NCBI RefSeq assembly: GCF_001625215.2
Contig: NC_030383.2
Span: forward strand, 7,452,779-7,516,778
Length of the DNA stretch: 64,000 bases
Reading direction: 5' to 3'
Origin: Daucus carota subsp. sativus
Taxonomy: Eukaryota; Streptophyta; Magnoliopsida; Apiales; Apiaceae
Made by a program: the position numbers and the translations under genes. The notes under the pieces were generated by a model. The model ran no database searches. It had not been told where the DNA came from and saw only the letters and a list, made by a program, of their open reading frames with translations. This document shows, in pieces, positions 48,401 through 58,856 of this stretch (within the stretch, counting starts at the first letter, position 1; each line of letters begins with the position of its first letter).

Positions 48401-49856
48401 AAGGATGAAAGAATTGGACTCCATTGCAAAGAGAGTGGCTCAATTGGGCAAGAAATCATCTACATCTTCTACAGCCACCACAGCTCAAATCTCTTTTCCA
48501 ACCACAACCACAATTCTCAGGGTAATCACACCTGAGATTGTTATTCCCTCCAAGACAGAGAAGGGTGAGCCATCATTTCTGAATGAGTTCAAGCCAACTC
48601 TGTTTCCAAACAATTGTGGTTACTCCAGGCCTGGAAAAGACTCAAGCTCAATCTACTTTCCATTAGCCAGGCCTGACAAAAATGAATACAAGCTTTTGGG
48701 CCAAGAAATCAAAAGTTATAAAGATTGTGCAGATGTGGCCTTAAAGACTCATTTTGCCATCATCTACAGAGAAGGCCAGAAGTTGTTTATTGGAACTGGC
48801 CATCCTCATTACTCATATGCAAAAGCTGAAGAGGTGGCCAGAGAATGTGAAAAAGAGGAGTTTGAATCCCAACTCTCTTTAAACCAAATAGAGGTGGATG
48901 AAAGGTTTGCTATTGAGCTGGAAGAGGAGTTGGCAGCTGAGCTTTTAAATGAGGAAAGATTGCCTCTTGAATCATCTCCAAAGAAAAAGAGAGTCAAATC
49001 TAAGACTAAGATGCCTGAGGCAGCCAAGAGAAGAGAAGAAGTGCCAGAAAAGCCTATCTCAAAGCCTTCTTCTCCAATCAAGGACACCACAGTGGTACAT
49101 CCAGATGTCAACTTCCATGATGAGCCAATAATGCCAAAAGAGGAGCCAGTTGACTTGGAAGATATCCCAATTCCAGCTTTTCTTGTTCAAGAACCTTCCA
49201 AGCCAAAGAAGAAAGTCAAGTCTGTTGCTAAGAGGATGGCTAACCCTCCTAAACCTCCAAAAGAACCTGAAAATCCTGATGACTATCTGATCATTGCTAA
49301 CATTGAAGAAATTTCTGAGTTGGAGCTGGAGCTGGATGATCTTCAAGAAGTAAGAGGAATAGAAGCAACTTCAAAGTTACCTGAAAGATTGGTATTCTCT
49401 TACAAAAACAAGGGTGATGTCATCTGGCCTCTTCACAGAGTTCTGAATTCTGAGGGATTCAGTTCTCTAACAAAAATATATGGATCTATGAAGAGGACTG
49501 GAGGATTTACACCACCTGCAAAGCAAATGGTACTAAAGAGAATCCTTGAGATCAGGAAGGAATGGAACTCAGATGCTAGTCTACAAAGAAGGCTGAAAAT
49601 TCCCTACACTGGAAAGAAAATTCATCATGAACCTACTCCAGTTATGGAATTTAGGGACAATCAAGGTGTTAGGAGATTTTTCAGACCTAAAGATCAACTC
49701 AAGGTTGCTAGCTTGAATACTCTGAAGACTCTCCAATCCAAGCTCAACAGACAAGATAGTGATGAAGAATGGTTCTACAGGATCTTTCAGAAGCAAATTA
49801 ATATTCTTGAAGAAAAACTTAAGTCCAGAAGAAGAAGATCTTCTAGGAACAAGTAA
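45462..49856 (+). CDS. Sirevirus third ORF, 1464 aa, function unknown
   Basis: Occupies the place of the 'env-like' gene of some Sireviruses. The first ATG is at 45462 (MAPMKKYTAPSG, good start context); the frame is open upstream from a GTG. Residues 1-250 resemble the plant retrotransposon-associated 'putative plant transposon protein' domain (SVNADVMKACFKIPEN, LRREWSYLCDAFIKAFSG). Residues about 280-800 are low-complexity Ser/Thr/Pro/Gln-rich and hold a dense set of CAACTG/CAGTTG motifs (47128-47290). A coiled coil spans roughly 840-940. The C-terminus is charged and ends in a basic RRRRSSRNK tail. I see no signal peptide and no membrane-spanning segment, so it does not look like an envelope protein; a nucleic-acid-binding or targeting role is only a guess. 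Confidence 0.8.
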   Translation: MAPMKKYTAPSGFIYEKNNFASFVDTKAVEEKEYHRMMEFIKSSQLSYAMTEAPIIYHEIVEEMWTSAEFNSEHETLTFSVNNKTYSVNADVMKACFKIPENTVLSLPSDNQLVNLLYAMNYVLPTDALGKIERRGLRREWSYLCDAFIKAFSGKISNFNALTSQILQMLYMYLTNEYFNFGGLMIQEIGEKLGDKTDRPRNIYYVRFLMMLANHLNDKLVITNKEAKLPSFVQEKRVFKDLFRMNLYPSLEVVYLPTMEAGKHKEVHGFPTTLSQPSTSLLSAIRAVEEAHQQPTQIAKPSKTKSSKPTSDASQKASVVKTKKHKPEGSVIGGSEGEGKGDHQRNPKDKDGEVSANQPSHSAVSQKTVDVNMDLSTSLAASSQKDVVIENSPQPRTQSKRGRDTTSSPIKAYGRKKPRSDKLKHSAHTQASILDFMPLTSQSQIDVTPINVESQPPSSSQPITHIHDLTISTAQTQSPTSSVDVELIHTTLVNSPSLDFMEKPPSEIDHHHFDDLLDLSLPIPSFVKVCSVDIPLKSITTDSTITASKPISSFSSTDLPHQLTSVCPSTDLLNSSHQLKAFSTHVSTDVSHQLTTATTSITLPSSTAVDHMVAQTLLGLSGVSYGVERQPSELAKGEGVESLAFSSSQEKGEDMSDPLVRVSEGEVSCVVSQGEPLMQEKREIERNAGVSEGFSEQEFQAEYRSILDGVSLDPETFTHGMSSIQDFARLDNQAAERHLNLIHTTSSMLRAKEAFTALPANAGDDFQYDDSDEDLNDALEESLGEQPTTSLPSWLSMQSANAMVVSMELERQASTILQSQPGSSSSSQAISATIASQALENLKLHKYQSLHFQKEIEHLNCLIASVKTDLTKQIDEKLPAQVKSAISGSEQKQLQLEKQVEALEGNVYILNSRMDEMLQHQRIQTGLLQHLLLASGASLPSPSLTLAANKKGEKELPTPAELISQIPPPFHTEREKQKIERMKELDSIAKRVAQLGKKSSTSSTATTAQISFPTTTTILRVITPEIVIPSKTEKGEPSFLNEFKPTLFPNNCGYSRPGKDSSSIYFPLARPDKNEYKLLGQEIKSYKDCADVALKTHFAIIYREGQKLFIGTGHPHYSYAKAEEVARECEKEEFESQLSLNQIEVDERFAIELEEELAAELLNEERLPLESSPKKKRVKSKTKMPEAAKRREEVPEKPISKPSSPIKDTTVVHPDVNFHDEPIMPKEEPVDLEDIPIPAFLVQEPSKPKKKVKSVAKRMANPPKPPKEPENPDDYLIIANIEEISELELELDDLQEVRGIEATSKLPERLVFSYKNKGDVIWPLHRVLNSEGFSSLTKIYGSMKRTGGFTPPAKQMVLKRILEIRKEWNSDASLQRRLKIPYTGKKIHHEPTPVMEFRDNQGVRRFFRPKDQLKVASLNTLKTLQSKLNRQDSDEEWFYRIFQKQINILEEKLKSRRRRSSRNK

Positions 49857-49986
49857 CTGCTCAGTCTAGAGGAGCATAATCATCTGTAATCTTTTCTAAC
49901 TCTTGTATTTAAATTCTGCATTTTATTTTATTAATGTTTTTGTTATCATCAAGTGTAGAATTTATGTCTGCATCTTCTCCAGTCAT

Positions 49987-50000
49987 AAATTGGGGGAGAT
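49987..50000 (+). other. Polypurine tract
   Basis: TTGGGGGAGAT directly before the TGTTAGG of the 3' LTR; primer site for plus-strand synthesis. Confidence 0.92.
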
Positions 50001-50982
50001 TGTTAGGAATCAATAATTTTTGATGATAACATAAACATTTTGTAACATGTCTTACTTAGAACCTTTATCAAATTTCAGTTGTAATTGTTATGTTTCTTGT
50101 CTTTGGGAATTATCAACGGATGGGTAGAATAGGATGGCTAATTGTAAATATCCAATGCCATGTAATTTTATCTAAGTGAAGGATATTCAACTGATGAGAT
50201 GTAACTATTCAACTGATGAAGACTGGATGATGTTTCAACTGATGAAAATCAAGCATTCAACTGAAGACAAAGTGTTCAACTGATGATGCTGAGGAATTCA
50301 ACTGATGAGACTGGAACAGCATTCAACTGATGAAGTTTGTAATTCATTCAACTGATGAGCCGGGCATTCAACTGATAAAGTCAATAGCAGTTGAAAGTAA
50401 CCAGAACTTTCAACTGATGAAGCAAAGAGCAGTTGAAAGTGACTAGAGCTTAAGTCTGACAAATCACATGGATCGAATTACACTAAAATAGACATGGAAG
50501 CCTAATTAGGAAAATAAAGAAGAAGCAGAAACATACTTATCTCATGCAATGCAATCTGGATCAAATCAAGATGATGGTCAAAGATGAAGACATCTCAGAA
50601 AGCATGCATAAGACAAAGTTGTGCAGCATTGTTTTTAGATTAGAGTGCATTTTGTAATCTAGCTAAAAGCTTTGTAAAACTTGGAGTATATAACCAAGTT
50701 AGTAGCATCAGTTGAACTTGTTCAAATTACTTGAGAGAAAAATCTGAGAGTTAGAACTTGTTGAGTGATGAACCAGCAGCTGTGCGAATTGTAAAACAAT
50801 CCACAGATTCTTCTATATAAAATCTCACGGGTGGATCATTCAATCCACCCGTATTTTTAATACTTGGTGTTTTTCTGTCTATTGTGTTCTTAGTGTATTA
50901 TTCTTGAATCTTTTAAATTTGTAAAAGATTGTATTCAACCCCCCCCTTCTACAATCTTTCTCATAGTTGGTGTAAAATAACA
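50001..50982 (+). repeat. 3' LTR, 982 bp
   Basis: Same length as the 5' LTR and no difference found on reading through, including the eight-C tract and both hairpins. Followed by the ATTTT target duplication at 50983-50987. Confidence 0.97.
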
Positions 50983-51333
50983 ATTTTTTTTTGAAAAAAA
51001 ATATTTGAAAACACTCATGAAAAAATTAAAATTGCGGGGTGCAAAGTGAAAACCTGAAATCTGTTAACTTTAACGGTCAATTAACGGAGATTGGTCAAAA
51101 AGGTGCAAAGCGAAGCGCTTTTCAAACTTTGGAGTGCATACTGCCAAAAAAAAACTGTTTGAGACCAAATCGAAAAAGCGTCTAAACATAATGGGTGCAA
51201 AGTGCCAATCACTCTATTTTTTGATAATGTATAAACAGTCTTCATTTAAAATTTGCTTGAACGGAGCAAATAGATAATGCATGAATAATATTTTCCTGTG
51301 TACAAAGTAAATCATATAAAAATTAACAACAAC

Positions 51334-51375
51334 AAAACATGTCCGATTATTTAAAAAAAAAAAAACATGTCCGAT
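51334..51375 (+). repeat. Poly(A) micro-insert in a perfect 14-bp duplication
   Basis: AAAACATGTCCGAT (51334-51347 and 51362-51375) flanks TATTT plus nine A. It lies inside the Helitron, so this event is younger than the Helitron. Confidence 0.6.
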
Positions 51376-52180
51376 GAACAAAACAAATATTATAAAAGAA
51401 TACCTAACAAACATACATCACTAACAGTTAATTTATTGATATCATCCATCAATATCATGTCAAGACTATATTTTTCTCCCGTGTTTGGATTTGTCGACTC
51501 CCACATAGCAGTCTATAACTACTTTTACTTGCAACAACCTCTCTTTTTCATAATTAAATAATCAGAAACGAAATCAGATTAAAACTTTCAAGCTGCTATA
51601 TTCCATAAAAAATTTGAAACAAAATCAGATTGTGAAAATTGCTTCTAATATATCCGAAACTAAAAAAGATAGTTCTAATTTTTGATATTTTTCATCCGAA
51701 AATTTCAGAAAATTAGAAAAATTGAACGGAGCAATGTGAGATGCCACCTACACGCCCCTAGCTTCTCCTTTATATAAGTATATATATTGATGATTGATTG
51801 ATTGATGATTAATGATTTTTCTTTCAAAAATACCAAAATTATAATTTTTTTCTTCAAAGGTACGGGTAACCATTTTCAACTTCAATTGCAATTACTGACA
51901 AATGCTCCATTTAATATTATTCTTTCATACAACAATAATAATTTTTTGTTTAAAAATAGATGAAAAATTATTTAATAGTACATATTTTTGAAACATGTTG
52001 TTTCTATTTATTTTTTTAAGAAAAAACTGTCATAAACCTCATCACAAAAAACTCGTTAAAATTATTATTTTTCCTATTATAAATCAAATCACATAAATAT
52101 AAAAAATATTTACCAAATAATAATATGATTCCACCTCCTTTTGTTTACGGGCTTTTTTTTTCCTCGAGTAAAGACCCTTA

Positions 52181-52619
52181 GGGTCGTTTGGTTCATGGGT
52201 TTTTGGAATTAAGTATGGGGTTTGTCTATTCCAAACTCATACATGATGTTTGGTTGGGAAAAACAGAATCTGAAACTCATACCTTAAACCTCCAAGGTAT
52301 GAGTTTTTGATACCCAAACGGGGAGGTGAGTATGAGATGGACGTATGAGATGCATTTATTGTTTATTTCTTATTGTTTCTATTTAAGTAATGAAATATTA
52401 ATATTTGATACAAAATTAAATCAATGATGCAAAAATATATGACAATAATAATTTTATTAATATTTTTAATAAATTAATAACTTATTTTTTACAAAAATTA
52501 TATATATTGATTCCGGCACTCAACCAAACACATGATATCAGATATGATACCTCAAACCCATACTAGCTTAAGCCGATTCCCCGTTCCAACCCAATACCAC
52601 TCCTCCAGCCAAACAACCC
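52181..52619. mobile_element. Harbinger/Tourist-like MITE, 439 bp
   Basis: GGGTCGTTTGGTTC at the left and GCCAAACAACCC at the right form the terminal inverted repeat. Flanking trinucleotides are TTA (52178-52180) and CTA (52620-52622), an almost intact three-base duplication. It ends about 235 bp upstream of the helicase start codon. Confidence 0.65.
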
Positions 52620-52622
52620 CTA

Positions 52623-52854
52623 GTTCTTTTTTCTAATCCAACGGTAATCCCCTGGATCCAGCGGCCCATAATGAATCCCAAATTCCAGCCGAAAAACATC
52701 GAATTGACTATAAAATCACAAAACCCTAAACCCTATTCTCTCTCTTTCTCTCCTGCAAGCTCAAGCCCACTTTCACTGCCACATTCTTCGCTTGCAGCTA
52801 CAGCAGGAGATCACTCATCCCCTTATTATACATACGACCTCTGTATCTATCACC
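52623..52854 (+). promoter_or_regulatory. Proximal promoter and leader of the RH7-like gene
   Basis: CT-rich leader (TCTCTCTTTCTCTCC at 52738) follows an AAACCCTAAACCCTA telo-box-like element near 52719-52733, a motif common in promoters of plant ribosome-biogenesis genes. That fits the helicase's expected nucleolar role. Confidence 0.45.
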
Positions 52855-55800
52855 ATGCCTTCTTTTCCTCTCTCCGAAAATCTCTCCCCCGAGAAAAAAG
52901 AGAAGAAGATGAAGAAACTAAAGGAATCAGTTAATCTCGACTCTTCGATCGAGAAGAAGGTCAAGAAGGAGAAAAAGAAGAGAGCTTTATCTGATTCCGA
53001 CGACTTTACGGCGATTGATTCGGAGAAGAAGAGTAAGAAGAAGGAGAAGAAGCGAAAGTTATCGGAAGACGAAGACGAGAGGAGCGAGACGAGCTCGGAG
53101 CGCGGCGAGCCGGTGAATTTGAAGGAGAAGAAGAGTAAGAAGGCTAAGTTGATGGAGGAAGCGGAGGAAGAGGAGGAGAATCCGAATGCGGTGTCGAATT
53201 TCAGGATTTCGGAGCCGTTGAGGAATAAGTTGAAGTCTAAGGGGATTGAGGCGTTGTTTCCGATACAGGCGATGACGTTTAATATTATTCTTGAGGGTTC
53301 TGATTTGGTTGGGAGGGCTCGGACTGGTCAGGTAATCATTGGTTTGTTTTGTGATGAATTACTAGTGCGTATTTTTTGATAAATGCATTTACTCGTTGTT
53401 ATAACTTTGTTCCAATAGAAATTAAAGTGTTGAATACCTAGGCATGGTTATATTACATTTAAGTTTTAAGAAGTTGGTTATTCTTAAAATTATTCTTTAG
53501 TAGTGCTTAAACCCAAAATGTCTAGGAGCCATTAAGAACACAATATACGGAAATGCCTATTGCATGACTGCACCATATGAACATCGTGCAGGGATTTAAT
53601 ATAACAAGCAATAATCTCCTATCTGCTAGATTGCCAAAAGGCTGCTAGTTGCTACTAAGGTCTATTAACTTAAGTATTTTGGTGTGGAGCCTTTATGATT
53701 CTATATTATATATTTTTGATTGTTCTATTTGGTCTTGTATTAATTTTACTGAAAAGCTGTCTGTTTTTGTGTTTTTTGATTTTGCAGGGTAAAACCTTAG
53801 CATTTGTGTTACCCATATTAGAGTCCTTGACAAATGGAGCATTTAAAGGATCACGAAAGACTGGTTATGGGAGGGCACCAAGTGTTCTTGTGCTATTGCC
53901 TACCAGGGAGCTGGCAACACAGGTATTGTGCAAGAATCCATTTCAGAGAACTTCTCCCAGACAGAAAATTTGAATATCTGTAATCTGAGTTTTTAGTTTG
54001 ACAGTTTGCTTTAAATGGTAGGTGGCTGCGGATTTTGAAACCTATGGAGGGTCTTTGGGGTTGAATTCATGCTGTTTGTATGGGGGTGCTCCCTACCAGC
54101 CTCAGCATACGCAGCTGATTAGAGGGGTTGATATAGTTGTGGGAACGCCGGGTCGTATCAAGGTATCTTTTTACTGAACCATTAGAGCTTTCTGGAGAGT
54201 TTGCATATAAAGTAGGTATCAGTTTATGGGACTCTGTAATCTTGAAACTTATTGCCTTTCTGTCGAAATTTTGTTTTAGGATCACTTAGAAAGAGGAAAT
54301 CTTGATTTTAGCTCTTTGAAGTTCCGTGTTCTTGATGAAGCTGATGAAATGCTTAAGATGGGTTTTGTTGATGATGTTGAACTTATATTAGGTAATATGA
54401 TGTACTTATTCAAGCGTTTCGGCCAATTTTTACAATTTCTTAAATTATATTGTGAGCTGATTAATAAATTGATTATATATGTGTGTGTGTGTGTGTGGGT
54501 GACTGTGTGTGTATAACAAAAACTACCTGAGAACACCCTCAGACGTGGGACCATTTTCTCATTATTGGTACATGATATCTGTTAAGATATATTTGATTCT
54601 GTGCTCTAGGAAGTTAGAATACAATGGCATAGATGGGATGTCTTCGTGGTCATTTCTATTATAATAGCGTATGATGTTTCTAACTCTTCTTTACACTATG
54701 AAGGTAAAGTAGAAGATGCAAGCAAAGTTCAAACTCTATTATTCAGCGCAACCTTGCCTATTTGGGTGAAGCAGGTTCATTTCCCAACTGATAAGTTATT
54801 TCAAAAAATTTAGCCAAGTATAGAGCCTCATCTTTTATAATTGAAGTGCTATGTATTTCCTTAAGAGCAAGTCCAATAGGTGTGCTAAATCAAGTCTTAA
54901 ATCCAAAAATAGGGAATATGGGATAAAATTGCACTCCAACACTATGTTAGTGATGTGCTAAATCACTAGCACAAGCCTCCCCTTCCCTATTTTTAGAATA
55001 TGCTAGCCACTTCTAAACTATTTTTATCATTAAAATATTCATTTCCCTCTCTCCTCCACATCATTTCCCTCTCTCTTTTTTCCTCTTTTCCTCTTTTTTA
55101 ATATTATTATAATAATAGGGAATGGATATAGGGAGTACTATTGGAGCTCATGTGCTAAATCACTAAGACATATTATTTTATAATATTTTTAGGGAACCTT
55201 TTAGCATAGTGTTGGACTTGCTCTAAGGACCCTCCTATGCTTAGAGCTGACATTTTCATGTGTTAATGTTAGATTGCTGCCAGGTTTCTGAAGCCAGATA
55301 AGAAAACCGCCGATCTTGTTGGTAATGAGAGAATGAAGGCTAGTACAAATGTCAGACATATTGTTATTCCCTGCTCTAGTTCGGCAAGAGCACAGCTCAT
55401 TCCAGATATTATTCGCTGTTATAGCAGGTTAATATTTCGGATCATGGAACTTGTGCACGAATAATGGCACATCTCTCATTTTCTTATGTCCTGGTATCTT
55501 CTATTTCAGTGGAGGACGTTCAATAATTTTTACCGAGACCAAAGATTCTGCTTCTCAGTTAGCTGGTATATTGCCTGGAGCACGTGCTTTGCATGGGGAT
55601 ATACAACAGGCCACACGCGAGGTATGCGATATTTTTTTGTGCAAAGTTTTTTGTGGACTTGCGGTCAATTTACTATGTTCATTGTGATAGTTCTTGATAC
55701 TTTATTTTGTGTCTCTTTGTTATGTTACTTTGGACAGTAAAGACATCATGTTTTTGGATAACAATTATAGTTCTTGACCAGAACCGAAGGCCCTCTATCT

Positions 55801-58800
55801 CCTACGATAAACTTCTCATCTAATTCTCTCTCCAAGGAATAAAACTTCATCTATATTTTTATCAAATATCAACTCCAGCATATAGCTTCGCAATCGTCTC
55901 ATTTGACTACCACAACTAGTTTTGTATTATATACATTTGACTAATAGTTTAATATGATATCTATAATAATTAACAGTTCAAATATAATTTTAAATCTATT
56001 CAAGTGCACAAGGACATATTCAAATGTTAATTTGGAGATGCTTTAAATAAGATAGGTCCTCAAATGTGCATGTTGCCAATACTGTAATAAATTCAGGGGA
56101 AGAGGGAGCTAATAAAAAAAGGTATAATAATCTTGAGTTTTTTTTTTAATTAACTTATTTAAGCAGCTCTCAGTTATGTTAGGACTAAGCATTGATTGAG
56201 AATGTTTTCTTTAAGGTATTATACTTAATTGAAGAATTACATTGCATCTTTACTAGGCTATATGATTAGTTTGTGATGTCAGGAACTAAATAATAATCCT
56301 ATCATCTATATATATTTTCAGTTCTGAGGTAATTTTTCGAAGCAAGTTTAACGTTCATGTATCTTGGTTCTAATTTTATGTTAATATACATGAATCTGAT
56401 GAGAATTCAAGTAATTGTAGACTTGTAGTGATACCATATTAATGTTTTTTCTACTAAATCCATTATGAAAGTTCATTCCTGTAAAATTCTCAGAAATATG
56501 AAAACCTTCGCTTTAAATGATGAATGGTATTTTTAGGTTACACTTTCTGGATTTAGATCAGGCAAATTTATGACGTTGGTGGCAACAAATGTGGCAGCAC
56601 GGGGACTCGATATCAATGACGTGCAGTTGATCATTCAGGTTTGTCATCGCTCTCTCTCTTCCCCTCCCCTTCCCTGGTTATATTCGTTGTATGTGATTTA
56701 TGGTGTCCTCCCTATGCTCTAGTGTGAACCTCCACGTGATGTAGAAGCATATATTCATCGATCTGGACGGACAGGGAGAGCAGGTGAATTTTTGTTGTGT
56801 GATATTGGAACATGTTTCTTTCCTTTACCAAATTCTTTTTTGTGTTTTATTACTAGTGTTCATTTTATACAGGAAAATCTGGTGTTGCTGTTATGCTTTA
56901 TGATCCAAGAAGGTCAAACTTTTCTAGGATAGAGAGAGAATCCGGTGTAAAGTTCGAACATATGGCTGCTCCTCAGCCAGCTGATATTGCTAAAGCTGCT
57001 GGCTTAGAAGCTGTAGAAACAATCAATGAAATTTCTGATAAGTATGTATTTATATAGTATATGCCTTCTATCAATGAGTCGCAGTTCTCCTTTTGGCTCT
57101 CAATTAAATCAATTATACAAAAATTGCTGCAGTGTAATTCCGATCTTTAAGTCTGCCGCCGAGGAGCTAATGAGTACTTCTGGACTGACACCAGTAGAAC
57201 TGCTGGCAAAGGCACTTGCCAAAACCACTGTGAGTTCTGTTTTTGATTATATATACTAGATATTCTAAAACTGTGACACGAGTTCAATAGCTGTGTTGAC
57301 TTGTTTGGTACAGGGATATACTGAGATTAAGAGTAGGTCACTCCTTACTTCTATGGAGAACTTCACCACATTACTTCTTGAGGCTGGAAGACCCATTTAC
57401 ACGCCATCGTGAGTGTCTTTCTACATATTCATTGCACTTTCTGATTTATATCATATCATATGTAATACCTTAAATGAAACTGTATGCAATTCTACATAAC
57501 AACAGTAATCATGGTTTACTTGTGTTAATGATATCTTTTAGTTTATTATTAAATTATTAAATATATCTATTGCTTTAGATTTTTTAGTACACACAAAGGG
57601 ATGAGGATTCGAGTCTATGCCTCTTGCCATTTGGAATTAATGAGGAGGAGCTTTGCTACTAGCTGTCAATTAATCCTAAAAAATAGGGGGTTTAGTTTTC
57701 TTAACTATTGATAGTCTATTGACTTCCGTAAAATATGATTTCACCAATTTTTCTGTGATTGATACATTCACGGGATTAACTTTTGATCATGTAATCAGTT
57801 ATTGGTTTGACCGTTAATCAATTGGGTTGTGTTAAAGGCATCACGTACTCAACATGATATTTGTTTTGATATTTGGGTTGCGTTGATGCTTTTAAGGCAG
57901 CCTTGTGATAGTGTATTGTATTTGCCTTTGCCACCTGAGTTCTGTTGATTGATGATTTTTGGATCTTGAATTTGTACCCTGTAGCACATACCTAGAAAAT
58001 ATCTTTTTCTTGTTTGACTGAAAGTTTGTGCTGTCCCAAGTGTACTTGGAATGTGTCATGTTTTATGGGGTGACAGACTTTAAAGGATGGGAAGTGCAGT
58101 ACCTTTGTTCATTGATCATATACTATCTTTGTTCTTCTGATCGTGTTCTCAAGATGGAATCTATTGTGTGCCTCTTATCTCTATGAAGAATGCTTATTTT
58201 TATTGTTTGCCTGTTGTATACATGGTTAATCTGGTATGATGTCCTTCAGTAACTTGGATTATTCAGCTAATGTCTGGCTACGTGAAAGCATATATTGGCT
58301 ACAGTAATGAACTTTTGTACCTAAAAACTAAATGTCCCTTGTTTGATGCTCCAGTGTTGCTTTTAGTATCTTGAGGAGGTTTTTACCAGAAGAGAAAGTT
58401 GAAACTGTCAAGGGTCTTGCTCTTACAGCTGATGGGAGGGGAGCTGTATTTGATGTGTCTGCAGCAGATTTGGATACATTTCTTTCTGGTACGTCGCTGA
58501 TATTGCCCATTGTCAAAATCTCTAGATATCATTATGTGTTTTCAGTTTAAAGCAGGTACACCCAAATGAATTTGGAACTATAGAACTGTTGCATCATCTA
58601 CATCTCTAAACCTTACTCAGTCTATAACTTATCCTATATATTTTGAATGGTTTCAGGTCAGGAAAATGCAGCTGGTGTGAGTTTAACGGTGGTAACAGAA
58701 TTGCCAGAGTTGCAAGAGAAGGAGCAATCCAGAGGGGGAAGATTTGGAGGTGGTGGTCGTGGTGGTAGGTTTTCTGGGGGAAGAGGTGGTGGGTTTAATG

Positions 58801-58856
58801 ATCGAAGAAATGACAGATTTTCAGGAGGGAGAGGTGGTGGTAGAAACAGATGGTGA
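52855..58856 (+). CDS. RH7: DEAD-box RNA helicase, RH7/PRH75 type, 686 aa, fourteen coding exons
   Basis: Nucleolar ATP-dependent RNA helicase of the RH7/PRH75 (Gu/DDX21-like) group, implicated in rRNA processing and cold tolerance. Exons: 52855-53331, 53788-53922, 54022-54162, 54280-54391, 54704-54774, 55273-55427, 55510-55621, 56537-56638, 56723-56783, 56873-57041, 57133-57229, 57314-57408, 58355-58488, 58657-58856; all GT-AG, closing at 687 codons. Residues 1-105 are Lys/Glu-rich, nucleolar-signal-like. Q-motif FPIQ near 134; Walker A ARTGQGKT spans the first intron; PTRELA, GG, TPGRI, DEAD near 270, SAT near 300, ARGLD and [10 protein letters not shown] follow. A GUCT domain (about 540-640) and an RGG-rich tail ending RGGGRNRW complete it. 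The first in-frame ATG is used. Every helicase motif is intact. Confidence 0.95.
54476..54514. repeat. (GT)n microsatellite
   Basis: TATATATGTGTGTGTGTGTG continuing with short interruptions, within an RH7 intron. Confidence 0.95.
54865..55223. mobile_element. Tourist-like MITE, 359 bp
   Basis: GAGCAAGTCCAA at the left and TTGGACTTGCTC at the right form a perfect 12-bp inverted repeat, flanked on both sides by TAA (54862-54864, 55224-55226). Harbinger-type three-base duplication. Inserted in the intron between helicase exons 5 and 6. Confidence 0.88.

Larger units (their letters stand above)
38154..50982 (+). mobile_element. Complete Sirevirus-type Ty1/Copia LTR retrotransposon, 12.8 kb
   Basis: Identical 982-bp LTRs (TGTT ... 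AACA), 5-bp target duplication ATTTT (38149-38153 and 50983-50987), initiator-Met primer-binding site after the 5' LTR and a polypurine tract before the 3' LTR. Gag, pol and a long third frame follow in order protease, integrase, reverse transcriptase, RNase H, the Copia order. The extra frame after pol and long gag identify the Sirevirus lineage. No difference between LTRs was found by eye and no stop disrupts the three frames, so the insertion is very recent and structurally intact. Confidence 0.96.
36925..51214. mobile_element. MULE-like element with long TIRs, carrying a PP2C fragment, split by the Sirevirus
   Basis: Left TIR 36925-37142 and right TIR about 50988-51214 are reverse complements over about 215 bp. 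Shared blocks include CACTTTGCAC, AAACAGTTTTTTTT-like runs, GGCAGTATGCAC and CCGTTAATTGACCGTTAAAG. Flanking 9-mers TATTTTTTA (36916-36924) and TATTTTTTG (51215-51223) match at 8 of 9, the size expected for Mutator-type insertion. Joining the outer flanks gives sequence that aligns through the insertion point with the tandem copy at 51505-51570, independent evidence that this is an insertion. Before the Sirevirus entered, it was about 1.4-1.5 kb. The cargo is non-transposase: a tandem duplication and a PP2C exon fragment. Confidence 0.72.
36494..51793 (-). mobile_element. Helitron, interrupted by a MULE-like element and a Sirevirus
   Basis: Minus-strand Helitron. Its 3' end, read on the minus strand, has the hairpin GCCGC-AACGC-GCGGC, then TTATCAACTAG at 36494 followed by host T. 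Its 5' end, also minus strand, is TCATCAATATATATACTTAT followed by AAAGGAGAAGC near 51793, preceded by A; the exact TC is ambiguous (51790 or 51793) because of a GATT repeat. Removing the inserted elements leaves about 1 kb of non-coding Helitron. It contains a diverged tandem repeat: AGCGGTCTATAACTACTC at 36881 versus AGCAGTCTATAACTACTT at 51505. Confidence 0.7.

Noticed and set aside
45462..49856. Third ORF as a retroviral-type envelope gene
   Set aside because: No signal peptide, hydrophobic membrane span or cleavage-site pattern seen by eye; only its position recalls env.
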